Part shown: piece after piece, positions 36,717 to 47,046 of the stretch | Layout: every line of letters starts with the position of its first letter | How positions within the stretch are numbered: position 1 is the stretch's first letter | Assembly: GCA_051530055.1 (NCBI GenBank) | Contig: CM121341.1 | Coordinates: forward strand, 11,780,001 to 11,844,000 | Length of the DNA: 64,000 nt | Direction of reading: 5' to 3' | Source of the DNA: Neoechinorhynchus agilis | Taxonomy: Eukaryota; Acanthocephala | The notes under the pieces: model-generated | Told to the model about the DNA's origin: nothing | The model's database searches: none | The model's input: the letters and a program-made list of their open reading frames with translations, nothing else | Program-made: the position numbers and the translations under genes

Positions 36717-37344
36717 CTTTCTACAACATTTTCAACAATAACGCGGTGAATTTACGAAATGTTTGATCAATGAATTTTAGAGAATAATGGTTTCGAAACA
36801 CTCTTCATTAGAAAAACGAGGTCCTACACAGCTTTTGTTTCGTTCAATAATTCGGCCGTACGGTGCTCGGTTTTTCTTATGCATTTTAAAAGACCATTTG
36901 CTGGTATTAAACGACCTTTACAATCTTCAATGTTCATTTTGCCGCGTACCGAACAGTGCAGAATGACATAAACATCGTTAATTTGAATGTCTTTCGAATT
37001 CATGAATTTAATTTGATTATTTGAGAACAACATACAAATGAGTAATCATCAATAAAAAAATGTTTCAAGACAGGATAGAATATATATTTATTCCGTGTGT
37101 TTTAAGTTGTGACTTTTTTCACGACAGCCCACCGATCTGGGTCAGGGAAACACAGAATAAAAGTTGCCGGCAAGCCAGACTTCAAAAAATACTTTCTCAT
37201 TGAATCGAAGCAACAAACTGATGAGGGGAAACTTCCACTAGCGTATTTTCTTTTCGGAGCTACCACATCACAATAGAAATTCGTCAAAAATCAACAACAG
37301 CAACATTTCTTTGAACTTTTCTCTCACTTGAGAGGTCGTTCCTT
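36717..37344. other. Spacer
   Basis: Two short minus-strand open frames (36824-37033, 37102-37287) lie here. A CCACCGATCTGGGTCAGG run at about 37129-37147 is shared with 21591-21607, but the similarity does not extend. No gene is supported. Confidence 0.35.
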
Positions 37345-37600
37345 TCAGCATTGTCGGTTTTCGTCTTTGCTCTTCGCCTTTCCGAGCGTCTTGAGATCTC
37401 CGCCCACACTGTCCTTCCACCTCTTCTCGGGCTTCCCTCTTCTCCTTTCCTTCTCGAGATCGATTCTCCATGTGCTCTTCACCCAGGCGTCTTCATCTGG
37501 TACCATCGCATCCGCCTCCGCGATTGCCTCCTCGAACTCAAAAATGAGCATGAAATTCTTACGTTGCTCATGTTCTAATTTCCTCAATTTCAGTCTTAAA
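37345..37600 (-). mobile_element. Retrotransposon C-terminal relic
   Basis: The minus frame reads WRIDLEKERRRGKPEKRWKD then SVGGDLKTLG. This is the basic 'RPRGRPKKRW.DVV..D...LG' tail commonly found at the end of LINE ORF2 proteins. No RT motif is attached. The fragment abuts, and its open frame slightly overlaps, the start of UTP23 on the other strand. Low complexity makes the call tentative. Confidence 0.4.
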
Positions 37601-37611
37601 CAAAGCAAAAG

Positions 37612-38325
37612 ATGAAGCATAGAAGGCGAAAGATCGTAAAACGTTCATTGGTGTTCTATCGGCATCATTTCGGTCTAAGTAAACCATACACAGTCCTTGT
37701 TGATGGTACATTTTGCCAGGCCGCGTTAAAAGATCAGATCAACATAAAAGAACAGTTGATTGCCCATTTGAGTGATAATCAAGTAAATGTTGAAACTACT
37801 CAATGCGCTATAAAAGAGCTTGAAATGTTGGATAAAATGCCTGGTACAAAAGGAATCTACGGCGCTCTATGCATTCTCCGTCAGTTCAAACAATCAAACT
37901 TATGTGCTCATTCGCCTGCTTTACCAACTGAAAACTGTTTTAAAAACATTTTGGAGAATGCTCAATGCAGTTTGTTTGTAGCGACTCAGAGTGCATCACT
38001 AAAGGAGCTTGTAAGGTACAACCTTCCAGGAAATCCTATCATTCTTATCACTCATCGCTCAGTGAACGTAGAAGCGCCGTCTAAGGCGACCAAAGCTTTA
38101 GCTGATGCTCAAACTAGGAAAAAGGTCCGAGATCAATTAGATGCGGAAAAAATGGACGTTTTAAAGGAACTTGAGCGCAGTAAAAAGAATGATCTCCGAA
38201 TGGTTGGCTATAAGCGCAAAGCAAAAGGCCCGAATCCTTTAAGTTGCCTGAAACGTAAAGAAGAACGCCTTGCGAAAAAACGACGGAGGGGGAAATCTAA
38301 AAGATCGATTCTCAATTCGGAATAA
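37612..38325 (+). CDS. UTP23: rRNA-processing protein UTP23 homologue
   Basis: A 237-residue nucleolar protein of the small-subunit processome, involved in early 18S pre-rRNA cleavages and snR30/U17 release in known systems. It opens MKHRRRKIVKRSLVFYRHHF, followed by the PIN-fold block YTVLVDGTFCQAALKDQ and CAIKELEML. It then has a C.H...C zinc-type motif (LCAHSP...ENC) and LFVATQSASLKE, where the family usually has ATQD. The diagnostic GPNPLSCLKRK and a basic tail close it. Length is close to the human protein (about 249). It is intronless. The Asp-to-Ser change in the PIN site suggests weak or absent nuclease activity, in line with degenerate sites in this family. Confidence 0.95.
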   Translation: MKHRRRKIVKRSLVFYRHHFGLSKPYTVLVDGTFCQAALKDQINIKEQLIAHLSDNQVNVETTQCAIKELEMLDKMPGTKGIYGALCILRQFKQSNLCAHSPALPTENCFKNILENAQCSLFVATQSASLKELVRYNLPGNPIILITHRSVNVEAPSKATKALADAQTRKKVRDQLDAEKMDVLKELERSKKNDLRMVGYKRKAKGPNPLSCLKRKEERLAKKRRRGKSKRSILNSE

Positions 38326-38999
38326 AATTCTATCTTATTATGGCGCAAGTTTTTAGTTCCTCCCTAATCACGTGCGTAGTCCGAACTTAATTCAATTTTA
38401 AAATCATAACCAATAACATCAATTTTGAGTGCATTAAATTCATTATTGATTTTATGACCATAATTCGGCCTAGATGCGTTGCACGATCGGTTCCAAATAT
38501 TTTAAGACTTTGTTCATACCCAAAATCCACACAATCAAATGCTTTTCCATTCTTCCACAATAAAGTTTTTTGGCGTGTTAATCGTGGGTGATTTTAAGGC
38601 AGATTGCAATTATGTTTTAATTTTTTTACTACGAATTCTTTGAATTTGAGATTTTGCAAGTCCCATCTCTCGGATTTCTTCGTAGATACTTTAACCGGCA
38701 ACTGTCTTTATCTGCGAAGAAATCCGTCCGATTTTCGCGCAGCGTTCATTCTCGTCGAGCGTTATCGCCAATAACTTGTCATTTTAAAATTATCATCGCT
38801 TTATTTAACGTTAGGAAGTAAATTTGGTTTAGAAGGAGCAATTGGAATGAACCTTTTAACATATACGATAGAATATATTTCGGCTTGCATATTGACCGCC
38901 AACAACTAAAGAACTGCACTTTTCCGTTTCAGTTTCGAATAACATTTCGATACTTGTAAAGAAGCGTAACTTTTCTCGGTAAAACAATGTAAATTGACT
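38326..38999. other. Spacer with a long perfect inverted repeat
   Basis: 3' flank of UTP23. At 38671-38682 and 38715-38726 lie CGGATTTCTTCG and CGAAGAAATCCG, a perfect 12 bp inverted repeat with a 32 nt loop. No coding frame or repeat family copy is evident. The right edge is the end of the LINE-3 fragment. Confidence 0.5.
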
Positions 39000-39636
39000 T
39001 CCTGCCCAGATAATAATAACACGTTTTTATTAGTTAGTTAATGCACAAAGAAGAAGAGGACCCATGTACCTTTGAGTCAGCTCTGATTGGATAAATGAAT
39101 CTGGCTATCGATTTTGGAGTGGATTACGAGTCCGGACGGGTGAAAATATTCGGTCGGGGTTTGTAGGAGCGCTTGTAAGGTTGGTCTTTCCTTAGAATCA
39201 TTTCAGGTTATTATATCCGAGAATATTGGGCAGTGTTGAGAAAGGAGCGATGACACAATGAGGTGCGAGGTATAGGAGGGTGAAACGAATTACGATCACG
39301 AGTGTTGTGCTCGTATGAAAAGGGAGCGATATGTTGAAGAAATTGTGGTGGTAGGGTTGATAGGCGTTTTGATTGTTTTTTGAAAATAGCATCAAGGCAT
39401 TCGGTGAGAGGGCTAAAGTCAATTGTACAAATTTTAGATGCTCTTTTATAAAGAATTTCACGACGACGGATTTGTTGAGATTTGGAAAGGTTGCAGAAGA
39501 CGGGATAACAGTAGGTGACGGATGGTAAGATAAAGCAGAAACAAAATTTGTAGAGGTCGGGTGAAGGGATTCCTAAATGTCGGAGGCATTTGAGGAGATA
39601 AATTTTAAAGTCGATGTGCTTGAGGGAAAGAGTCTA
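39000..39636 (-). mobile_element. 5'-truncated LINE-3 copy
   Basis: Reverse complement of 39636-39058 matches 55230-55912 of LINE-3 closely, starting CTCTTTCCCTCAAGCACA and ending with the terminal hairpin (39058-39078) and the AATAAAAACGTGTTATTATT terminus. The minus-strand open frame at 39198-39461 is the C-terminal tail of the RT protein. It begins exactly where the LINE-1 sequence stops (about 39636), producing a chimaeric arrangement. Confidence 0.88.
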
Positions 39637-42600
39637 TTCGGCATAGGCAAACCATGGATCGAACGCTGTCGCTGAATAACTGAAGCAACATTCTATATTA
39701 GTTACTATCCGTTTTTGGAAGTCATAATCTGATCCACTGCATGGATTTGTTGAACCAGTCTGCTGAGGAAATCCACTCAAAGGGTAGTCTCGACAGGTTT
39801 TCAAGAATGCACAGCGGAATTTTAGGTGTTGTTCTGGAGGCCTTCCTCTGGAATAAAAAACTAGGCCTGAAAAAGCCCAAGAGCACCATATTACTTTGCA
39901 TATCTTGGCGCTAAGCCCAATACGAGCGGCACGTCTCGCCTTAACTCTGGCTGTCTTTAAAAGTTTTTTCATCTTGTGTACATAGGAGGCGGGCGAGAGG
40001 TTATTAGTGAAAGCATAACCTAAAATATCAAGCTTCTTATAGGCAGGGTCGAAATCTAACCCAAAAAAGTCCTTGATATAATCGCGGATGTTCTTCTTAC
40101 CCACTCGAGATTTAGATTTGATTAAAAATTTCGTCTTCTTTTCATTCAAAGAGAGACCCATTTGAGGTAGGTGGGATTTTAAAAAGTTCAGCACGGCAGC
40201 CAGTTTCGCACGTGCTCTCATATAATTTAACTATTTTATAACTACAGTAAGGTCATCGGCGTACATAGTGACGCTACGACAAATCGTGCAATTTTTAATC
40301 AAAAATTGAGTTGCCAAGCAAAAAAAGTATGGGTGATAAAGGTGAGCCTTGAGGAACCCCTTGAATTGATAGAATATAGACCTTGATGGATCATCTGCAA
40401 AGAAAAATCGTTTACATTTCAGGATGTTGTTCACCCTAGCAATTATTTTAAAAGGAAAACAAAAAATCTCAAAATATTCACCATAAAAGCAATGTCAATA
40501 TTATCAAAAGCTTTAGATATGTCGAACGAGATAAGAATGTTTGTTGACTTGGGGTGACTAAAAAGGTTATCTATTATTTTAGCAATTGCAGTATGAACAG
40601 ATTTCCCTGGGAGGAAACCATGACAGCGTTCATCAATAAGGTGACGTTTAAAAGAAAAATCCATTATAATTTTGGCCAGAAGTCGCTCGTATATGGAAAC
40701 AAACGAATTCTGAATGGAGATAGGTCTCACATCACTAGGTGAAGAAACAGCCCTACCTTTTTTTACAGAGAAATATTCTCTTCGCTATGTTTATCTGAGA
40801 CCATTCATCAGGGGACGCTGCCAACATGTGCTCAGCGAAGGAAGTGATATTTGATTGATTGAGAACGTTGGTGGCTTTGAAACAGGGGGAAGAACCATTG
40901 TTGGATGTAAGATTTCTTGAACCCCGCCAAATGATAAAATCATTCCGGCGTAAATCAAAACGACGAGGCTTAATTTGAATAAAATTATTGAAGACCGGGA
41001 CACTACTTGCTTCATTGCAATGTTCAATGCAAAGAGCGCTAATAACATCGTCCCACCCCGAGGTTTTAATCCAACTCGATGCGGCCCTTTTCCAGGGACA
41101 AAATCTTTTTGGTGCAACGACATGCCACCAAGGAGAGGAATAAGGCATAAAATAGCTAATTCGCTTACTGTCACAAGCTATTTGAAATCGAGTTCTACAG
41201 GGCCAGTATAAAGAGGGCCAAAACTTAATCGACTCCCGATCATCGATTGCCTTAGCCATAAAATGTTGTCGGCCATACAGAGAGAGTACTTTTGGTTTCT
41301 GCATTTTCGACCCGATACTTCTTGTGACCGTTGTTAAAATCGAGTCACTAGCTGTGACCACAAATTCATTTATGTCCTTGAGCTGATCAAAAGCGCCAAA
41401 AGTGAAAGCAAAATTTATGGCAGCGTAAAGATGTTGATGTTAAGAGCACTAAACTTAAATCTACGGCACAAAATAATATTCCGTCCCAATTCCCACACTA
41501 AGATATTGTGTCCAGCAATACGGAAAATTGATGATTGAGAACCAGTTTGGGTTTAACAAATGAGTTACTTCGAGCAAGACACAAGTCTAGAAAAGAATGA
41601 GACCTGCCGTCGGTAAACGTGGGATCCGCAGAAACAATATGGTCACGGGTATTATCCGAACGTAAAATGGCCTTTATCCATTTGTGAGATGGGTCGTTGA
41701 AATCTCCGAAGCAAAAGTCAATTCCGGATGCTAAAACATTTTTTATAAGATCTTTATTATGAGTGAGGTGTATTTTCCTAGGTTTAATATAGAAATTACC
41801 TAAGAGCAATTTCCTCCAATAGAAACGTATTGAAAATAAAGCGTAAGATAAATCTGGGGAAGTAAACTCGGAAATTAGGGTTGGTTGGAGGCAAGTTTTA
41901 AAAATGGATAATAAGCCTTGAGAGTAGTTTAAAAGGGGTTTTGTACAAAATAAAGAATATTCACTAGATAAAATATTAAAACTATTCGGAAGGTAGTTAA
42001 GAGAGTACAGCGACTTAGTTTCTTGGATAAAAGTAATATCACTTTTCTGTGCTTCGGACAAAAGGCCAGGAATACCCAGAAGCCCGCCTGCGTTCCACTG
42101 CGCAATTCTCAATTCCATTGAGACCTACCCTTGATGAGATTTTGGACCCCGTCAGCACAAACCTGGGTTTATTCGCTTATGATGTTGCTCACGAACTCCC
42201 CGACCTCTCGTACATGTCCACATCGTCTACACCTTTGCTACTTGAAACCAGTGCTCAACTGCGTTTGCAGGGTGCTGGAGCTACCCCGGTCGCGATCTGA
42301 ATATCTTTGAATTTTGTCGTGAGAGTTTCGATAAGACCGTTTAAGTGGGTAGACAGTCTTCTCTCAAGACACTGAATGGCCGCGGTGATTCGTAGATCGA
42401 CCATGTCGAGGATTTTAGCGGAGAAATCAGGCAACTTCTTTTCCAAGGTGTCATCATAAGTCGTTCGTAGATTATTAACATCTTTGGATGTACCCAGTTG
42501 TTGCCTTGGGTATGTTTTTATGGTTGTATTATAGTCGTCGTAACGCGAAATCTCGTTTGAAGTAAATTTAACCTCCATGGATTGGAAGAAGGATCGCTCA

Positions 42601-43200
42601 GTGCATAGTGCGTCCCTCCGTTCGACCGCAGCTTTTACAATAGCTTTGGGAATAAACTTTCCCGTTTTTGATGACTTGAGGAAAAAGAACAATTTGACTC
42701 CGAATTTTTCCTCGAACGCTATCTTATCTGCATCATCAATATCTGGAGAGAGCCCAGAAACGATAAAGGTTGATTCATAACTTGTGTTCGAAATGGTCAC
42801 ACCTGCAAGGTTGCAGTTTTTGATGAAAGCCAGATAAGCCTCCATAAAATCCGCTGCTATAAACCTGATTTTCAATATTCCTCCGAAATAGCTGATAGAT
42901 GAAATGCGATGGATATCATCCTTAAAGGATTTGAGCCGCTGCGCCAGATAACGTCTGTGTAGCTCTTCTATGGGTTGTATTGGATTTGCTTCGATTTTTA
43001 TCGTATTGGGCCATCTTTTAGAAGGCACCTCCACGAAATGCTTACTATTTTGATCGCTGAGAAGTTGACTCCGACTGTCCGTAGGCACGGGAATTCTCAG
43101 AACATTGGGTAGCCCGTACGCCACCCTCCACCGCAACAGCTTGTTGCGCAAACATAACCTCTGTCTCCACTGAAATGGTAACTGACATGAGTGATCGCGT
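39637..43200 (-). mobile_element. LINE-1: non-LTR retrotransposon with apurinic endonuclease and RT, frameshifted
   Basis: On the minus strand ORF1 (43151-42255, 298 residues) precedes ORF2. ORF2 begins at 42118 with an exonuclease/endonuclease/phosphatase domain: RIAQWNAGGL, FIQETKSL, FCFGDFNDPSHKW. The RT follows in several frames: VRPISIQNSFVSIYERLLAK, CHGFLPGKSVHTAI, LISFDISKAFDNIDI, GVPQGSPLSPILF (only in a shifted frame near 40330-40370), MYADDLTVVI and LSLNEKKTKFL. The 3' end is missing, replaced by LINE-3 sequence at 39636. Several frameshifts make it inactive. It is a different family from LINE-3. Confidence 0.9.
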
Positions 43201-43259
43201 ATAATCCAAAACCAAATTCGATCGCTTCTATGCGAAAAAAAATCATTTTTAGTAAAATT

Positions 43260-43526
43260 CTAAAATCGAATTTCGTCTGGTAACACTCGACGTCTGTCAA
43301 TCAAGTACGAGATCTTCGTCTTCGCCTCTTCGATCCTTCGACTGAATCCTATAAGAACAATCAATGAACAGGCGATTAAAGTTAGTATAACTCTGAGTAA
43401 TGCAATGAATACAAGAGCTTGGCAAGTATCAAATTCCGACCAATAATTGTCTTTGAGGATAAGTTCGGCGGTGCTGTCGATTGATTCATTCGCCGCTGTG
43501 TAGTGAATGGCAATCGAGTGGTCCAT
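43260..43526 (-). CDS. Small single-pass membrane protein, unknown
   Basis: An 88-residue frame has an acidic, hydrophilic N-terminus, a clear hydrophobic segment LVFIALLRVILTLIACSLIV (about residues 38-57) and a basic C-terminal tail (SRRIEEAKTKISYLIDRRR). The positive residues after the segment favour an N-out, C-in orientation. No family is recognised. It may also be the first exon of a larger gene. It sits just upstream of LINE-1, which is on the same strand. Confidence 0.4.
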   Translation of the reverse strand: MDHSIAIHYTAANESIDSTAELILKDNYWSEFDTCQALVFIALLRVILTLIACSLIVLIGFSRRIEEAKTKISYLIDRRRVLPDEIRF

Positions 43527-43981
43527 TTAAGCAAAAGAATAAATTCTAACTACTATTGATCAAATTTCGACCTCCAGAAACAATTTTTCAATGTTTACAG
43601 AAATTTCCTGCTCGTAAAAAATTAAGTGTCGTGGAGGTTTCCAGCGTCGAAGGAATCATCTTTACAATATCATTTAGTACGCTCGAAATTGTTAAAAAAC
43701 TAAAAAAATTTAACCAACGATCAATGATGAACTGCAACTACTAAAACTTTAATTGCAAATGAATTCATGAATTTTGCAATAGTGCTTTATTCAAGGCGCG
43801 TCGATGAGTTCCCATTTTAGCGGAAGTTTCTACAATATCGAAACATCGAAAAATCTGAAATTAATTTGTAAGAGACGCAACGGATTGATCTTTTAAACAA
43901 ATATAAAATTCGAAAACTCTCCCTTAGAGAATTTCCAAAGTGAGGCGTCGAACTCTAAAATGAAACGAGATTTTTTGTACG
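43527..43981. other. Spacer
   Basis: AT-rich; an open frame at 43556-43744 is unrecognised. Nothing else seen. Confidence 0.3.
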
Positions 43982-44061
43982 ACTGAGTCGTAAACATTTC
44001 CTACCAAGTTATTACATCAATACTGAGTCGTAAACATTTCCTACCAAGTTATTACATCAAT
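43982..44061 (+). repeat. Perfect 40 bp tandem duplication
   Basis: Two identical adjacent 40 bp units (43982-44021 and 44022-44061), each starting ACTGAGTCGTAAACATTTCC. The absence of any mismatch means a very recent event or an assembly artefact. It lies at the 3' end of an unrecognised minus-strand frame (44041-44238). Confidence 0.9.
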
Positions 44062-44445
44062 CAAACACGAAACAAAAATTTTACTTTCAATTCGAGACTT
44101 TAAGGCACTTCCTATTTTTTGTATTATTCTCACACAATCGTCCGGGACATTCAGGATCGTCATAAATGACACAGTAGTGAGCTTTTTTCCTTTAGTGAAA
44201 ATATCCTCGTGGATTTGACACCTAAATGTTCCTTGCATTAAAAGTCAATGAGACTTCGACGAGAGCGGCTCTCGTGCTCATTCGGAAACATGGACAAGTA
44301 AACAATTCTTTGGGCTTTTTGACAAATGAATGTTTGCTCAGTCAATGTTGTCTAACATAAAAGTGCATTGCCATTTAAATGGTTCTTTATCACTTTGGAT
44401 TGAACCTCGACATTCTTAATGGCTCATTTGGTTGTTCCGAAAAGA
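44062..44445. other. Spacer and upstream promoter region
   Basis: Contains the unrecognised minus-strand frame 44041-44238 and the sequence upstream of the TATA box at 44446. No other feature seen. Confidence 0.35.
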
Positions 44446-44453
44446 TATAAAAG
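44446..44453 (+). promoter_or_regulatory. TATA box
   Basis: TATAAAAG lies 47 bp before the ATG of the small CaaX protein, which leaves a 5' UTR of about 15-20 nt if transcription starts 25-30 bp downstream. An ATG at 44476, in another frame, opens an 18-codon ORF overlapping the main start and could lower or regulate translation. Confidence 0.6.
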
Positions 44454-44492
44454 CGACTCATTGAAGGCAAATTCGATGAAAACTGAGTTTCC

Positions 44493-44699
44493 ATGCATCC
44501 CGAACAGTCAGCCACAACCTTCACAACAGTGAGAGAAGCTCGGTACCGAGCAATTTATGGCGATCTTCAATGTCCGAACTCTTCGCCCGGACGATTGTAT
44601 GAGAGCCACACGCGATGTTTAAGTCAGCCACGAAACGCGGCCATTTACGAAGAGGTTCCAAAGGAAAAGAAGAAAAAGAAAAAGTGCTCTATTCAGTAG
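44493..44699 (+). CDS. 68-residue protein with polybasic CaaX membrane anchor and two tyrosine motifs
   Basis: The C-terminus reads KEKKKKKKCSIQ then stop. A run of six lysines directly before a Cys-aliphatic-aliphatic-X box is the membrane anchor design of K-Ras4B; Gln at X is compatible with farnesylation. The body has two similar tyrosine motifs, RAIYGDL (about residue 22) and AAIYEEV (about residue 52), which could be phosphorylated docking sites. There is no GTPase or other domain, and no transmembrane segment. A TATA box lies upstream and AATAAA at 44715-44720 just after the stop, so it looks like a compact complete gene. I do not recognise a family. A signalling adaptor on the inner plasma membrane is inference. 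Confidence 0.6.
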   Translation: MHPEQSATTFTTVREARYRAIYGDLQCPNSSPGRLYESHTRCLSQPRNAAIYEEVPKEKKKKKKCSIQ

Positions 44700-45036
44700 T
44701 AGATTTTAAGTTTTAATAAACTTAATTCGAAACTTTTATTGAAGTGTTTAACGCTTTGAACAAATTTCGGTCATTTAGTTCCGATAAAATGTACTAAACC
44801 GAGTTTTTAACACTCGCGCGTAAAAAATATTTCATCTGCAAGAAGATGAACATCAGCAAAATGCCCAGTTTATCTTAGATAAAAACCTTTAGGAGGGTGC
44901 GAGAACTTCTCTACCGAGGAGTAAAATGTCGGCTAATTTGAATCGAGAAATCGTTTCTGAGTTCCAAAACGAAAGAACCTTTTCCGAAGTTATTTTCTTT
45001 TTAGAATACTACTTATAGAATTTACAATCATAATCG

Positions 45037-45754
45037 ATGATTTCAATTGGGCGTTCGATTGTTCGGTCCGGTTTTCGATTTACTTCAACTTATCATCAAC
45101 AAAGACTTCAAAGCATTCCTGAGGTTGTTTCTAAATTGGACGACTTTATTGCCAGAGACAATATCGTGAGTACATTAAAAAATCATTTTGATTAAATAAA
45201 TCGTCTTAAAACAAACAGCATTATTTCCTAGCGATTGGACTCATTCCAGCAACTCTGCTCATCACTTACGTGAACGTCACTCGAGGTTCAGAGATGAACT
45301 CTAAGGATATTTGTGACCGTTTGCTATTTTAGGCGATAGCGTCCTTACCGAGATTCCTGGAGGATACGACCCAGAGGCCTGGGAATATTACAAAGTTTGT
45401 TTTCCTGTTTTTGTGCTTAAATCATTTAAAAAATAGCGACCAATGACTCGTCTCTTGACAAAATATTATTATTTGAGCGAAGAACAAATCCATGAGATGA
45501 ACCTTCATGCCAACTACGCTCGTTTGATGCTTCGAAGAATGAAGTTTGGTTTTAGCTGACTCGACACTCACTATTTCCTTAGTCTTCTCGAGGTTAAAGT
45601 TAAGAAATTGATGAAGGAAAGACAGGATTACAAGGCCTGGTACTACACTCCATCGCCGTCCGAGGAAGTCCTAGTTGGATCCAAACAAATTGAACGAATG
45701 GGAACCGGATTCGAAGCTCATGTTGGGGACGTCTACAAGAAACGAAAAGAGTGA
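45037..45754 (+). CDS. NDUFB5: NADH dehydrogenase 1 beta subcomplex subunit 5 (SGDH)
   Basis: A structural, non-catalytic membrane-arm subunit of mitochondrial complex I. Exons: 45037-45165, 45219-45285, 45333-45394, 45437-45543 and 45583-45754. Introns are 39-53 bp, phases agree, and the product is 178 residues. The N-terminus is basic and hydroxylated (GRSIVRSGFRFTSTYHQQ), a probable mitochondrial presequence. A single membrane segment follows (HYFLAIGLIPATLLITYVNV), then the diagnostic LTEIPGGYDPEAWEYYKRPM, matching the family's 'AEIPEGYVPEHWEYYKHPI'. The C-terminal EVKVKKLMKERQDYKAWYY matches 'R..GDGPWYY'. Length is near the human protein (189). All five exons are needed to keep the frame. 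Confidence 0.92.
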
Positions 45755-45932
45755 ATCGTACGCAGTTCTTTCAAGTGTTCAAAGTGGACGTTTATGGATA
45801 AACATAGACTTTGGCTAATTAATATTTAAAACCGGTATTAAAATGGCGCTTTTTATTTCAACCCAACATTGAATTAACTTTTTATCATCTTTTTTAATGG
45901 AGTTTGTAAAGTCCGTCGCTAGAATGAATATT
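45755..45932. other. Convergent 3' flanks
   Basis: Short AT-rich region between the convergent ends of NDUFB5 and the minus-strand hypothetical gene. Confidence 0.3.
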
Positions 45933-46223
45933 CTAATTTAGTTCCCTAGACCGATACCAAGCAATAGTTAAGTTCGAAGACCGTTTCGTAACCGAAGACA
46001 GACCTGAACACTTTCTCTTAAAGCTTAAACCAATGGATTCGAGATAATTTCCACTTAGCTGAGTACTGTGTCGTATTGTCCATAATGTAAAATCAACAAT
46101 CGTCTTCTTTGCACTATCGTCTTCAATTTTGGAATAAGTAGCGCTCAAATGACTGTCGATTTCGTAAACCGGGTCCCCATTGTTTATGGTCATTATTTTA
46201 CATGGTCTCGTTGGGTCACTCAT
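45933..46223 (-). CDS. Hypothetical 96-residue protein
   Basis: An open frame from ATG 46223 with balanced composition. It is hydrophilic and acidic in its first half (PVYEIDSHLSATYSKIEDD) and Ser/Arg-rich in the second. There is no signal peptide, membrane segment or known domain. It may be one exon of a longer gene. Support is limited to frame length and composition. Confidence 0.3.
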   Translation of the reverse strand: MSDPTRPCKIMTINNGDPVYEIDSHLSATYSKIEDDSAKKTIVDFTLWTIRHSTQLSGNYLESIGLSFKRKCSGLSSVTKRSSNLTIAWYRSRELN

Positions 46224-47046
46224 TTAAATAACAGCTTCGAGGAATCACTATTTTTTGAAGGATTGTTGATTTGTTTTGTTGCTACGTACTTGTTAAATGT
46301 GAATTCGCAAATCATATATTTGGCTTATTAGATAGCTGAAAAACTGGATCTCCATATTAATATGCAAAATATTATTTGACAATTACTCCTTCGTTAAAAC
46401 AAAGTGTAAATAAATGGCTTTCTAGCAAACCTAATAAATAAAATATTATTTTAAAAGAAAATAACTAGTAGGTTCAAATAGTAGACAAAAAACACAGAGT
46501 GAACTACTTCACTTCAATTTATTCACTCAATTTAGCGATTCCGGGTAAAAGAAGCTTTGTTTACTTAAGACATTTCTGATCTATCCCACGGCAATAAAAT
46601 TTCGAAAATGAAAATTAAATATTAAGGGATTTTGCAAAACTTCGTTTGTTTCACGTGGGAAACGAATTTTACTCCCTGTTTTATTATAAACAAAAACCTT
46701 TTTGCAATCATTATCAACTGTTTGTTTATAAATGCGATTAGTATGTCTTTCAAAATCAATTGTTCAAAATAAAGCGCTTTCGAATTTAATTGTTGACTCA
46801 TTACGATGAACGATTAATGCATTATACGTGCAAGGAATAACGAAGGTTTAATGGGAAGCATTTGAATATGTTCGTTGATGTTCAGCGGGAACCAGTGCTC
46901 AAGCGCAGAAATCTGCATTCGAGGAAGAGATTTTATTTAGTTTAATCGATTGTTTTGATGGGGTTATTTTGTTACTGCCTGCCAATCCTAGTTTTGTAAT
47001 GGCATGCGATCTAGCTAATGTGGTTTGGGGGTGCTAAATGATTGAC
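46224..47046. other. Spacer
   Basis: About 820 bp of AT-rich DNA. A short plus frame at 46149-46331 is unrecognised. No repeat or RNA gene seen. Confidence 0.35.
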
